64,000 bases of DNA from Novipirellula artificiosorum (GTDB taxonomy: Bacteria > Planctomycetota > Planctomycetia > Pirellulales > Pirellulaceae), in NCBI RefSeq assembly GCF_007860135.1, contig NZ_SJPV01000016.1:52946-116945 (forward strand), given 5' to 3'. The stretch's first letter is position 1; every line of letters starts with the position of its first letter. The notes under the pieces were generated by a model that worked only from the letters and a program-made list of their open reading frames with translations, made no database searches and was not told the origin of the DNA. Below are positions 26,290-35,035 of this stretch, one piece after another. The position numbers and the translations under genes were made by a program.

Positions 26290-27333
26290 CTAGGAATTCG
26301 ACATTTGGCGAGAAGTGTTTAGAACCTCTAAACGATGCTGAGCGACCATCGCGGCACCGATCACGCCAGCTTGGTTGCCCAAGGTCGCGAAGTCGACACA
26401 GATGTTCTCACCCACTTGAACCAGCGTTGTCCGTTTCACCGTCTCGCGAACGGTTTCCAGAAAGCGACGTCCCACTTCACTCGCCTCACCTCCGAATGTC
26501 ATGGCTCCGCCGAGCAACACGACGGCGGGGTTGGCAATTTGTCCGATCAAACCAATCGCTCGGCCAACATAGGCGGCCGTCTCTGCAATGACTTGCTGAC
26601 AGAGCAAATCGCCGGATTCCGCTCCCGCAGCGATGATGCGAGGCGTGATCGGATCGGACGGATCAAGGGATCGCCCCGTGGAGTTCGCTTGGTCGGATTT
26701 TTCGAGCAGCGCTTGCATTCGTGCAACCACGCCACCGGAGCCGGCGTAGGTTTCCAGATGACCTCGACTGCCACACGTACACGCGAGCGCAGCATCGCTG
26801 AAGTCGATGGTGATGTGTCCCAGTTCGCCGGCACAACCATGATCACCACCAAACGGTTCACCAGCGACCACCATTCCACATCCCACTCCGGTACCGAGTG
26901 TCACCAGAGCCAATGATTGGGTCTGAAGATGTCGCAGCGCGTGTTCTGCATAGGCGGCGGCATTAGCATCATTGGTCACGGTCGAGGGCAGTTGAAAGAC
27001 GCGATCGAGTTCATCCTGCAGCCGAACTCCGAGCCAGCCCTGCAAATTGACCACTTCACGGATCACCGACTCACGCGTATCCAACACGCCTGGGACCGCC
27101 AATCCGACCGCCGCAAGTTGTCCGTTGTCGCCAACCGGCGAAGCCATCACGGTTTCAGCGAACGCTTGAGCATGTTCAAAGACGTTGGCTGGCGTCCCCA
27201 AACGAGCGGTCGGCGTGCGATCTTCGGCGACAAGTTGCCCCTCGGTGTCGACCACACCCAACTTGACATCCGTACCGCCAACATCAATCCCGAGAAAAAG
27301 GAGGGCGGCGAGGGAGGAGGACGGTTCGGTCAT
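26290..27333 (-). CDS. ROK family sugar kinase (glucokinase-like)
   Basis: A 347-residue cytoplasmic kinase of the ROK family. It has the ATP phosphate-binding opening LFLGIDVGGTDVKLGVVD, catalytic Asp in TVTNDANAAAYAEH, LGTGVGCGMVV, and the ROK zinc motif as ELGHITIDF plus CTCGSRGHLE. The usual third Cys of the zinc motif (CxCGxxGCxE) is His here. It likely phosphorylates glucose or N-acetylglucosamine-type sugars. I chose the ATG at 27333, which places the conserved opening near residue 12; an ATG at 27384 and a TTG at 27432 are in frame, and the latter would overlap the upstream gene stop. It is cotranscribed with the isomerase-like gene upstream, fitting a sugar-catabolic unit. Confidence 0.9.
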   Translation of the reverse strand: MTEPSSSLAALLFLGIDVGGTDVKLGVVDTEGQLVAEDRTPTARLGTPANVFEHAQAFAETVMASPVGDNGQLAAVGLAVPGVLDTRESVIREVVNLQGWLGVRLQDELDRVFQLPSTVTNDANAAAYAEHALRHLQTQSLALVTLGTGVGCGMVVAGEPFGGDHGCAGELGHITIDFSDAALACTCGSRGHLETYAGSGGVVARMQALLEKSDQANSTGRSLDPSDPITPRIIAAGAESGDLLCQQVIAETAAYVGRAIGLIGQIANPAVVLLGGAMTFGGEASEVGRRFLETVRETVKRTTLVQVGENICVDFATLGNQAGVIGAAMVAQHRLEVLNTSRQMSNS

Positions 27334-27428
27334 TCGAATCGGTTCGCTCGGTAAGGGAGTGCGTGACGTTGCGAATGCAGACATTGTAATCGGTTTGGAA
27401 TGGCAGCGTGACGAATGCACGCCACAAT

Positions 27429-28217
27429 TCAAAGGCTCCTCAAATACTCGACGCCTTGTTGCAGTTCCTCGAGAACCGATTCTTTCGCCATTTCGCGTCT
27501 GCCGACGACAAAATACCCGCGATACTGAAAATCCTCGAGTCGACCAAGGAGCTCTGGGAAATCGGCCGTCCCCTGGCCCAGAGGAACCGAGATCCCTCGA
27601 CCGGCGGCCAAGTCAATCACGCCATCGACCGCATTGACCACCAGGATCCGTTCTTTCAATGCAGAAATCGCATCCGCGGGGCTGTGACGATTCACGATCA
27701 ATTGCCCCGGATTGAGTGCCGCAGCGACAAAAGCCTCTTCGCTCTCGTCGAGCAGTTCCGCCAACCTCTCGCCGGATTCACTTCCGGTTTCCGCGGCAAA
27801 GAAAGCTCCGACACGGGCTCCATAGCGGCCGAGATCATTGATCACGGCCTTGAGCGTTTGATATCCGGTGTCCTCCTCCGACTCGGGAATCGTGCCGATT
27901 TGGTTGACCACCACATTGGCACCCAGTTGGTAGGCCAACCGCATCGCCGCCTTGGTCGCATCGACTCGCTGCTCCAAATCCCGCGGATTATCGTAGCCAC
28001 GTCGGGTCGGAAAACGGAGTGCGGCAACCCGCAAATTCAGATCATCCAGCATTTTCCGCAATTGCCGCATGCCAGTGTCCGATAAATCCGAAGGCCGAAC
28101 TGCAGTGCGCGCGCACAGTTCCACGGCCGTCGCTCCACACTGAGCAGCCAATTGGAGTGCTTTTGGCAACTTCACGGGAATGCTATCGATTCGGACCGCT
28201 ACTTTGATTTCCGCCAC
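27429..28217 (-). CDS. Cytoplasmic sugar phosphate isomerase/epimerase-like TIM barrel
   Basis: A 262-residue member of the xylose isomerase-like barrel family without a signal peptide. Visible elements: ALQLAAQCGATAVELCARTA in the first strand-helix unit, LRVAALRFPTRRGYDN, LGANVVVNQIGTIPES, VGAFFAAETGSESGERL with the metal-ligand Glu, and LNPGQLIVNRHSPADAI. It likely isomerises a sugar or inositol derivative. It lies immediately upstream of the ROK kinase on the same strand and is divergent from the large secreted protein, so it probably feeds sugars released outside into metabolism. The exact reaction is unknown. Confidence 0.85.
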   Translation of the reverse strand: MAEIKVAVRIDSIPVKLPKALQLAAQCGATAVELCARTAVRPSDLSDTGMRQLRKMLDDLNLRVAALRFPTRRGYDNPRDLEQRVDATKAAMRLAYQLGANVVVNQIGTIPESEEDTGYQTLKAVINDLGRYGARVGAFFAAETGSESGERLAELLDESEEAFVAAALNPGQLIVNRHSPADAISALKERILVVNAVDGVIDLAAGRGISVPLGQGTADFPELLGRLEDFQYRGYFVVGRREMAKESVLEELQQGVEYLRSL

Positions 28218-28336
28218 TGTCTGTCCTCTTTTTGTTCATCCCTATGATTCGCCAAACTTGCGGTAGTTTAAGCCACCCTGATCAAAACGAAAGGACGCTT
28301 GATGTGCGGCGAACCACCGCCACAAGGGGTGGTGGA

Positions 28337-31213
28337 GTGCTGCGAATCTTGTTTTTATCGGTATGTGTGGTGACAGCGAGTGGTCAGTTGTTGGGTGGCA
28401 ATCCAGCGAGCGGTGCCGAGGCTAACGCAGACAGCGGCGTCTCAAGTAATATTCATCGCCAACTTGAAACGTTCCGTTGGAGTTTCGGTCGTGAAAGCGA
28501 CGCGAACTTTGACGATTGGCCAGACGGTTGGCGACGCTCTCGCGGACACCGCCACCCTCAATACGTCGGAATTGCGATCGCAGCCCACGACCCCGCGTTT
28601 GAACAGCAATGCCAAAACCTCGACAGCGCCGTGATGCGTGTTTGGCCCAAGTTGCGAAAACAATTCAGCGGTTTGCCGGTGTTGCCGCCTTCGATCGCGG
28701 ACTTCTTGGTCGACCGCTATCTGAGAGTCGACCTGGACGGCGGACTCGCCATGGTCCAGTCGGCCAAAGTCAACACCAGCGGTCTGTACCAGTATCGCTT
28801 TACGGCGCGGGTCACAACACAAGGGCTCCGGCATGACCACGCCAGAGTCGAGTTCGTTTTCTATGATGCGAGCGGCAAAGAGATCGAATCTCATGCGACA
28901 GAGCCGGTTCGCGGGACGACGGCATGGACAAAATTGGTTGTCAATAATGTCCAGCCACCGCCCGCGGCGACCGAGATGTGTGTGCGTTTGATCGTCGATG
29001 GCGCCGAAGACGGTCTCGAAGACATACGCGGCAGCATCGGGTTTGATGACCTACAAATCGAGCCCTTTCCTCAATTGCAACTCGTTACCAATGAGCCACT
29101 CGGTATCTACCCCTACGGCCGAACGGCCACCGCGACCGCGATCGTCCTTGGATTACCAACGGGGGCGTCACGCGTCCATTTTCGTTTGTTCGATGTGGAT
29201 GGAAACGAGATCAAGTCGCAACTCGCGTCGATTGAACCCAACGCAGCGAGCAGCGAACATGACGAGGCTGGCAGAACAACGGCGCCGCCGACAACGAAGT
29301 TGGACATGCAGGTCAGTTGGGATCTCCCTCGATTGCCGCCCGGGTTTTATCAAATCGCCGCATCACTGGAGGGTCAAAACCTTTCTTCGCTGGCGACGGA
29401 AACCACGTTGGCCGTGATCGAACCGCTGCCCGGGGATACCAGTCCTGGATGCTTTGGATGGACACTTCCGACCGGCGATCGACTGCCCCGTGGAGGAAGT
29501 CATCGAGACATCAACACTTCCGAAATTCAAACGCCGCGCAATGATTATCATGAACGCATCTCGCCCCGCGAGCTCGTGACCTGGCTAACGCAGCTCGGTG
29601 TGGATTGGGTCAAGTACCCATGCTGGGTTGCCCCCGATGACAATCAGCAGGCGAACCGAGTTGCCGAGATCTTTACGCGTTTTCAGGACAACGAGATTCA
29701 AACCGTCGGGATGCTGGATCAACCACGTGAAGATCAGGTGCCACTTTACGACCTTCGCTCGCGCCGCGAAGTGGTTGCCTCTCAGCTGTTCCGCGATGCC
29801 AAGATCTGGCAGCCTTTGTTGGAACCGGTGATGACCCGATTGACGCTGAAGGTACGCAAGTGGCAACTGGGATCGGACCAAGATTTTAGTTTTCTCGGAC
29901 GGAGCCACCTACGAGATTCGATCAACAACATCTCGATCGGGCTACAAGGGTACGGCCAACCGCTCGAAGTTGCGATCTGCTGGCCTTGGAGCGAGCCGCC
30001 ACTACCCGAGAGCGAGACATCCTGGCAGGCGGTGTGTCGATCCGGATCTCCCGAATTAACGGCCGATGAATTGGACGCCGCCCTCGAGTTGCATCAACAT
30101 CAACAAAGCCAGTCGGACGGCCCTGACACGTGGGTGCTGCTCGATCCCATTTCAAAAACGCGTTATGATCGAGACGACCGCGTGTTGGACCTCGTCTTGC
30201 GGATGGCAACGGTGCGCAAGCATCGTGTCGAAGCCGCGTTTGTCAGCAACCCACATGACGAAGATCACGGCCTACTCAATCATGAAAGCCGCCCCGATGT
30301 GCTTCTGTTGCCATGGCGAACCACCGCACAGTTGATCGGAAACCTCCGTCAAGTCGGCTCGCTGCGGTTGAGATGCGACGCTCCGAATATCGTTTTCGCG
30401 GCAGCAAACCGTGCCGTCCTGATGGTCTGGTCCAACCAACCCCAAGAAGAGATCCTGTACTTAGGCGAAAACGTCCAAGCCATCGATGTGTGGGGGAAAA
30501 CGGAGAAGTTGCCGGTCGAAACCTATGAAAATCGCCAAGTGCACCGGATTAAGATCGGCAAACTACCCCTCTTCTTGGTCGGCGTGGATCCTGACCTGCT
30601 AGCATTTCGCATGTCGGTCGATATCGCACAAACGCAGGTCGACAGTCTGTTGGGCCAAATCCAACCGATCGATGTGACCTTCGCAAACCCCAGCCGCGAT
30701 GGATTGGCGGGGACGATGCGAATTCGCGGGCCCGAAGCATGGTCATTTGAGCAACCGTCCATCGAGTGGGAATTGCTTGGCGGCAGCACGACGAACCAGC
30801 AGGTCGAGGTCGTGCTCGGTAATAATGCCAAAGTGGGAAAATATGAATTGGCGCTCGATTTCGAACTCCAAACCGTCCCACCCAAACGTCTGACCGTTTA
30901 CCGCAATGTGACGGTGGGCCCGACCGGGCTCGAACTGAAATCCACGACGCGGATCCTCGATGGCGGTCAACTGAGAGTCGAAATGGAGATGATCAATCAC
31001 TCCGACGCAACTCAATCCTATGATTGCATGCTGTTCCCACAAGCAGGACGGCAATACCAACGCCGATTCATCACCATCGAACCCGGGCAAACCACCCGCC
31101 GCGATTTTTATTGGCCGGATGGTGCACAGCTTTTGGGAGGCACCATGCTATTGATAGCACGTGAGCAGGACGGACGGCGAATCCTCAATTATGAAATTCC
31201 GGTCCACCAGTAA
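28337..31213 (+). CDS. Very large secreted protein of unknown function, glycan-related by context
   Basis: About 958 residues from the GTG at 28337, which has AAGGGG 7 nt upstream and puts the signal peptide VLRILFLSVCVVTASGQLL first. The frame is open to 28232, but those extra residues precede the signal. A beta-rich N-terminal part (about 40-260, LDGGLAMVQSAKVNTSGLYQ) resembles a carbohydrate-binding module. A central alpha/beta part (ELVTWLTQLGVDWVKYPCWV, RKWQLGSDQDFSFLG) looks like a hydrolase barrel, and the C-terminal 250 residues form Ig-like beta domains. No family recognised. It is divergent from the isomerase and ROK genes. Confidence 0.75.
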   Translation: MLRILFLSVCVVTASGQLLGGNPASGAEANADSGVSSNIHRQLETFRWSFGRESDANFDDWPDGWRRSRGHRHPQYVGIAIAAHDPAFEQQCQNLDSAVMRVWPKLRKQFSGLPVLPPSIADFLVDRYLRVDLDGGLAMVQSAKVNTSGLYQYRFTARVTTQGLRHDHARVEFVFYDASGKEIESHATEPVRGTTAWTKLVVNNVQPPPAATEMCVRLIVDGAEDGLEDIRGSIGFDDLQIEPFPQLQLVTNEPLGIYPYGRTATATAIVLGLPTGASRVHFRLFDVDGNEIKSQLASIEPNAASSEHDEAGRTTAPPTTKLDMQVSWDLPRLPPGFYQIAASLEGQNLSSLATETTLAVIEPLPGDTSPGCFGWTLPTGDRLPRGGSHRDINTSEIQTPRNDYHERISPRELVTWLTQLGVDWVKYPCWVAPDDNQQANRVAEIFTRFQDNEIQTVGMLDQPREDQVPLYDLRSRREVVASQLFRDAKIWQPLLEPVMTRLTLKVRKWQLGSDQDFSFLGRSHLRDSINNISIGLQGYGQPLEVAICWPWSEPPLPESETSWQAVCRSGSPELTADELDAALELHQHQQSQSDGPDTWVLLDPISKTRYDRDDRVLDLVLRMATVRKHRVEAAFVSNPHDEDHGLLNHESRPDVLLLPWRTTAQLIGNLRQVGSLRLRCDAPNIVFAAANRAVLMVWSNQPQEEILYLGENVQAIDVWGKTEKLPVETYENRQVHRIKIGKLPLFLVGVDPDLLAFRMSVDIAQTQVDSLLGQIQPIDVTFANPSRDGLAGTMRIRGPEAWSFEQPSIEWELLGGSTTNQQVEVVLGNNAKVGKYELALDFELQTVPPKRLTVYRNVTVGPTGLELKSTTRILDGGQLRVEMEMINHSDATQSYDCMLFPQAGRQYQRRFITIEPGQTTRRDFYWPDGAQLLGGTMLLIAREQDGRRILNYEIPVHQ

Positions 31214-31358
31214 AGGCTTTCGCTCAGCGGTGCCCTGCACTTGACCTGAAAAAAATTGATCTTGCCAGCATCGCTCAGGAAATGCGATAGCCGCGGTCGA
31301 TACATTCGTTACAGATCCAACGCTCGAATCCGCTCCATCTGATTCGGAGGCGTTGGCG

Positions 31359-31370
31359 AAAACCGGTTTT
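31359..31370. promoter_or_regulatory. 12-bp perfect palindrome before the 154-residue gene
   Basis: AAAACCGGTTTT is a perfect palindrome 22 bp before the ATG at 31393 and lies within the likely leader or promoter. It is short enough to occur by chance; its position is the only support. Confidence 0.25.
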
Positions 31371-31392
31371 GATAGCAGTAGGAGCTTCTGGA

Positions 31393-31857
31393 ATGAACAA
31401 GGCAACAACAGCGTTGGCGAGTTGTGTGATCGCGTTCGGTTTGATGTCGCCATGCAAGCAAGCGATGGCTGAATCGCCAACAGGCACCTCACCCCCCACC
31501 TTCGGTGAGTTTGCCAGTGGTCTGAATCCGATGAACTGGAAAATGCCCCAATGGAAAATGCCATCGCTGAAGAGCATGTTGCCAGGCCAGGATGACAAAA
31601 CTCGGATCGTCAAAAAGAAAGACGGGCTGGTCAGCGACGTCAAACAGACGGCGTCCAAGAGCTGGCAGAAAACGAAGGAAATCTTTGACCCGAGTCGGCT
31701 TTCTCCGTCCAACCTTTTCGTCCAAAAAGAGGATCCCGCGTCCAAGCCCGATTCGCCCGGGTTCTTTGGATCGCTGTTCGGCCCGCGTGAACCCGCTGAA
31801 ACCGAGCGCATCGCCACGGCAAACGAATTCCTCGCCCAGCCGCGAGTGGATCGATAG
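31393..31857 (+). CDS. Small exported protein of unknown function
   Basis: A 154-residue protein starting MNKATTALASCVIAFGLMSP, a signal sequence ending near CKQAMA. The mature part has a repeated KMPQWKMPSLKSMLPG motif, then a basic helical segment (DVKQTASKSWQKTKEIFDPS) and a Pro-rich end with GFFGSLFGPREPAET. The frame opens at 31369 but the ATG at 31393 places the signal peptide first. It resembles short planctomycete exported proteins with Trp/Pro/Met-rich turns; no function can be given. Confidence 0.7.
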   Translation: MNKATTALASCVIAFGLMSPCKQAMAESPTGTSPPTFGEFASGLNPMNWKMPQWKMPSLKSMLPGQDDKTRIVKKKDGLVSDVKQTASKSWQKTKEIFDPSRLSPSNLFVQKEDPASKPDSPGFFGSLFGPREPAETERIATANEFLAQPRVDR

Positions 31858-31894
31858 AAGCGGCCCTACATCCCATGTCATTTTTTGAAATGCT

Positions 31895-31914
31895 CCACCG
31901 TCTGGCGACGGTGG
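31895..31914. terminator. Hairpin between convergent genes
   Basis: A perfect 8-bp stem (CCACCGTC / GACGGTGG) with a TGGC loop lies between the convergent 154-residue gene and the ferredoxin-NADP reductase gene. A T-run precedes it on the plus strand rather than following it, so termination by a simple intrinsic mechanism is uncertain. Confidence 0.45.
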
Positions 31915-31935
31915 CTACGTTCATAAAACGATGTT

Positions 31936-32796
31936 CTAGTAGAGCAACTCGGTCCAACGGCCTTCGCTCTGCAGTTCAGCCTTTCGCTGGGCCCAATTCT
32001 GGTGCGGTCCAACGACCGACGAGAGCACTTCATCCAATTCGTCGCGAATCCGCTCGACACCTGCGACGTAAACATACGTCTTCGAATCATTCAGCAGACT
32101 CGAAAGCTCTTCGGCACGATCAAGCATCGCGTGGCCCCATCCACTGGCATCGCTCCACCCAGGACGCTTGCTCAGTGCGTCGATTGCCTCGAAGGTGTCG
32201 CGATCATAGTACAAAGAAAAGTCATCCTTCTCGTCGTTTCGGTACAACAGATCGAGCCCCGTTTGTCCGCCATGGAATAACTTGATGCAACCCTTGAAGT
32301 CGGGTTGCTCTTTGTAGAGATGTTTCACAAAAGCTCGAAACGGCGCGATCCCGGTACCGGCACAAATCAGAATCAAATTGGCTTCGTTATCTGCCGGCAC
32401 CTCAAACGGCTGGCCATAAGGTCCGGTGATGGTCAAGGCATCGCCGGGGCTCAGATCGCAGAGGTAATTGGAGGCAACGCCGGGATACTCTTCCCCGCTG
32501 TATTGATCAATGTAAGTACAGCGACGAACGCAGATGGTGACTTGTTTGCTGCCATCATCGGACGTCCCCGGCAAATCGGCCACGCCGTACAGACGCAGAT
32601 GATACTCTTGGCCGAGTTCCGCTCGCCCCGGCGCGAGCACGCCAATGTTCCGACCCACCTCGACGTTAAAATCCGGACCTTCAATTTCGACCGTAATGTC
32701 GCGCACCTCATGCCGTGATTCAGCCGGAGTGAGTCGTTCACTGCGAAGCACTTTTGCTTGGTAGCGTGTCTTCGTATCGTAATCCTGTAATCGCAT
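31936..32796 (-). CDS. Ferredoxin-NADP(+) reductase, plant type
   Basis: A 286-residue flavoprotein that exchanges electrons between ferredoxin (or flavodoxin) and NADP(H). The FAD-binding part has HLRLYGVADLP, where plant enzymes have RLYSIAS, and PGDALTITGPYGQPFEVP. The NADP part has LICAGTGIAPFRAFVKHL and VYVAGVERIRDELD. The chain ends in Tyr (RWTELLY), like plastid-type reductases in which the terminal Tyr stacks on FAD. It is the last gene of the long minus-strand redox cluster, about 140 bp after the small Cys-rich gene, and could carry electrons from reduced ferredoxin to NADPH. Its Gly for Ser substitution in the FAD motif is worth noting. Confidence 0.9.
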   Translation of the reverse strand: MRLQDYDTKTRYQAKVLRSERLTPAESRHEVRDITVEIEGPDFNVEVGRNIGVLAPGRAELGQEYHLRLYGVADLPGTSDDGSKQVTICVRRCTYIDQYSGEEYPGVASNYLCDLSPGDALTITGPYGQPFEVPADNEANLILICAGTGIAPFRAFVKHLYKEQPDFKGCIKLFHGGQTGLDLLYRNDEKDDFSLYYDRDTFEAIDALSKRPGWSDASGWGHAMLDRAEELSSLLNDSKTYVYVAGVERIRDELDEVLSSVVGPHQNWAQRKAELQSEGRWTELLY

Positions 32797-32936
32797 TCTC
32801 TCTCTCTCGTTCGATTAAGTTATTTACCTGATGTTAATGCACAGGCTTCCGCCTGCGTCAGGCGTCGGTCAATTCTTAAATGGCTCAAGCATTGCTCGGA
32901 CGCAGCAAAAAATGGCTGAACGACAATGCTCCCGCG

Positions 32937-33125
32937 TTATCCTTTTGGTGTTTTCGAATTGTCGCATGGCTCGCTGCAATTGCAACTATGGCAACCGGTT
33001 CTTCCTCCGAGTGCATCGGTTTGCGACGACGCTCCGAGGAAATGCCGCCAGACCGCTTGAACCGCTAGCCATCCACCCATCACCAGGCTGATTCCAAACG
33101 TCGCTTTGAGAAGGCTTTCAATCAT
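32937..33125 (-). CDS. Cys-rich single-pass membrane protein, candidate Rnf assembly factor
   Basis: A 62-residue protein starting at the ATG at 33125, two bases after the rnfA stop. MIESLLKATFGISLVMGGWL and the next residues form one membrane helix. After ASSQTDALGGRTG come four clustered cysteines (CHSCNCSEPC) and a basic tail. NqrM, a similarly tiny membrane protein with four cysteines, is needed to mature the iron centre held by NqrD and NqrE, the homologues of RnfE and RnfA. The sequence is not clearly homologous to NqrM, so the role is inferred from position, size and cysteines. An in-frame start at 33146 would overlap rnfA by 20 bp. Likely to be missed in routine annotation. Confidence 0.72.
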   Translation of the reverse strand: MIESLLKATFGISLVMGGWLAVQAVWRHFLGASSQTDALGGRTGCHSCNCSEPCDNSKTPKG

Positions 33126-33126
33126 C

Positions 33127-33708
33127 TCAATTAAACAACCCTGCAAACCCCATAAAACAGACGGACAAGAGTCCCGCCAAAATCAACGTGATCGCAGTTC
33201 CTTTGACCATCTCGGGTGTCTTCGCTAGCTCTAACTTCTCTCGCAGTCCCGCCATCAAAACCAATGCCAACGTGAATCCAACACCCGCACCGAGTGCAAA
33301 GACAATCGACTGTAAGAATCCATATCCACGATTGGTTTGAAACAGGGCAACTGCCAAGATCGCACAGTTGGTCGTGATCAGTGGCAAGAAAATCCCTAGC
33401 GCCTTGAATAACGCCGGACTCATCTTTTTGATAAACATTTCGACCAATTGCACCGTCGATGCAATCACCGCGATGAACGAAATCAGTTCGAGGTAGGGTG
33501 CGTCGACCCACTGCAACAGCGCATGGATTCCGAACGCTGCCATCGAGCTCACCAACATCACAAACGTCACCGCGGCACCCATCCGCAACGCCGTGTCTCG
33601 TTTCCCCGACACGCCCAAAAACGGACAAATGCCGAGAAAATACGCCAGCACAAAATTATTGATCAAACAGGCGTTGATAAAAATCGACCAATAGGACGCG
33701 TCACTCAT
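33127..33708 (-). CDS. rnfA: Rnf complex subunit RnfA
   Basis: A 193-residue integral membrane protein, the usual RnfA length. Six hydrophobic helices are visible; INNFVLAYFLGICPFLGVSG carries the conserved Cys near the first helix, and ITTNCAILAVAL the second, which together with RnfE hold the intramembrane iron centre. It is part of the Rnf complex, which couples ferredoxin:NAD+ electron transfer to Na+ or H+ movement. The start at 33708 overlaps the rnfE stop by 4 nt. It is followed two bases later by the small Cys-rich gene. Confidence 0.95.
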   Translation of the reverse strand: MSDASYWSIFINACLINNFVLAYFLGICPFLGVSGKRDTALRMGAAVTFVMLVSSMAAFGIHALLQWVDAPYLELISFIAVIASTVQLVEMFIKKMSPALFKALGIFLPLITTNCAILAVALFQTNRGYGFLQSIVFALGAGVGFTLALVLMAGLREKLELAKTPEMVKGTAITLILAGLLSVCFMGFAGLFN

Positions 33709-34352
33709 TCCGTCGCTCCTTCCAATTCGGCTTTCACGGCACGCCGCTGTGTGTACCAATTGAAAAACAAAAGCCATGCGGCCAAGGTGAAAAAGCCACC
33801 GGGGGGCAACATCATGATCGTCCACTCTTGGAACGACTCACCAAAGACCCGGAAACCAAACAGCGATCCGTTGCCCAACACCTCGCGAACGCAACCCAGA
33901 CAAAGCAACCCCAGCAAGAAACCCGATCCCATGCCGAGGGCATCGAGAACCGATCGTTTGACTCCATGCTTGGAGGCAAAGGCTTCGGCGCGGCCGAGAA
34001 TCAAACAATTCACCACAATCAGCGAAATGAACGCCCCGAGCGCCTTATGAAGGTCCAAGCTGATGGCTTGGATCAAATAGTCGACGATCGTCACAAACGT
34101 AGCGATCACCAAAATAAAGGTCACGATTCGAACTTGCGGAGGAACGATTTTTCGGATCAGTGACACGACGGTGTTCGAGCAAAGCAAAACAAACGCGGTC
34201 GCAAGTCCCATCGCTAATGCGTTGATCCCCGTATTGGTTACCGCCAAGACAGGACACATGCCAAGAACTTGTACAAAGACCGGATTGCGTTTCAGCACAC
34301 CGTCAAGAAAATCGTTCGCGCCCGTAGGGGCCTGTTGATCAACGGCCATCAT
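33705..34352 (-). CDS. rnfE: Rnf complex subunit RnfE
   Basis: A 215-residue integral membrane protein. NPVFVQVLGMCPVLAVTNTG is the family opening with its conserved Cys, and LIVVNCLILGRAEAFASKHG the second Cys site. Six helices as expected. RnfE pairs with RnfA to form the inverted-repeat membrane core. The start overlaps the rnfG stop by 4 nt (34349-34352) and its stop overlaps the rnfA start by 4 nt, showing tight translational coupling. Confidence 0.95.
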   Translation of the reverse strand: MMAVDQQAPTGANDFLDGVLKRNPVFVQVLGMCPVLAVTNTGINALAMGLATAFVLLCSNTVVSLIRKIVPPQVRIVTFILVIATFVTIVDYLIQAISLDLHKALGAFISLIVVNCLILGRAEAFASKHGVKRSVLDALGMGSGFLLGLLCLGCVREVLGNGSLFGFRVFGESFQEWTIMMLPPGGFFTLAAWLLFFNWYTQRRAVKAELEGATE

Positions 34353-35035
34353 TCGGTCCCTCCACGAAAATCATCGGTCCGCGAATACACTCGCGGAATC
34401 CACTTGTTGGTACTCTCACGCAACATGTCCGCGGTCGCCTGTGATGAAATCGTCGCACCACTAATTCCATCGATCTGCCACTCGTCCGTCTTCTCACCTG
34501 CTTTGACATACTCAAGCTCGTGAGCAAGCTTGTCACCGTCGACACGGACGTCCAACTTCTCAAAATTCTTCAAAAACGCGGGGTCCGTTTGAATGCGATC
34601 GCCGAGACCGGGCGTTTCACGGCTTTCCAAAACGCTGATCCCTACGATGGCCTGTTGCTCTGGCGAATAGCCGTACAGCACATGGATGTAATCTTGATAC
34701 CCCATGCCTTTCGTGCCGAGCGCTAAGCCAGCCAACTCGCCCTTTTGATTGTACCCCGCAAAGACAAGATTCTGATCCTCCGAGCTTGCCGAGGCTTTCT
34801 GAAACTCACCCGTCGCTTCGTCCAAGACAAAGGCTTCGCTCGTCACCGCATCCGAAATCACCTCCAAAATCGCAAGCTCGCGAGCCGCCAACTTATTCGC
34901 TTGGATGATCGGCTTGGTGAATTCGTAGGTGCTGACAATCAGCAAACTGCAAACCACACCGACGCTCAGCACCACGCCGTAAATCTTTGCGGCCGAAGCA
35001 CCACTGTCGCTAACATTCAATTGTTCTTCGCTCAT
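34349..35035 (-). CDS. rnfG: Rnf complex subunit RnfG (FMN-binding)
   Basis: A 228-residue protein from the ATG at 35035, which restores the 4-nt overlap with rnfD seen along the operon; an earlier start at 35083 lies inside rnfD. One N-terminal membrane helix (IYGVVLSVGVVCSLLIVSTY) is followed by a periplasmic FMN domain. The covalent flavin motif is DGISGATISS, with Thr in SGAT as the phosphoester-linked residue. GYSPEQQAIVGISVLESRET and TPGLGDRI match the family. It carries electrons within the Rnf complex. Confidence 0.94.
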   Translation of the reverse strand: MSEEQLNVSDSGASAAKIYGVVLSVGVVCSLLIVSTYEFTKPIIQANKLAARELAILEVISDAVTSEAFVLDEATGEFQKASASSEDQNLVFAGYNQKGELAGLALGTKGMGYQDYIHVLYGYSPEQQAIVGISVLESRETPGLGDRIQTDPAFLKNFEKLDVRVDGDKLAHELEYVKAGEKTDEWQIDGISGATISSQATADMLRESTNKWIPRVYSRTDDFRGGTE

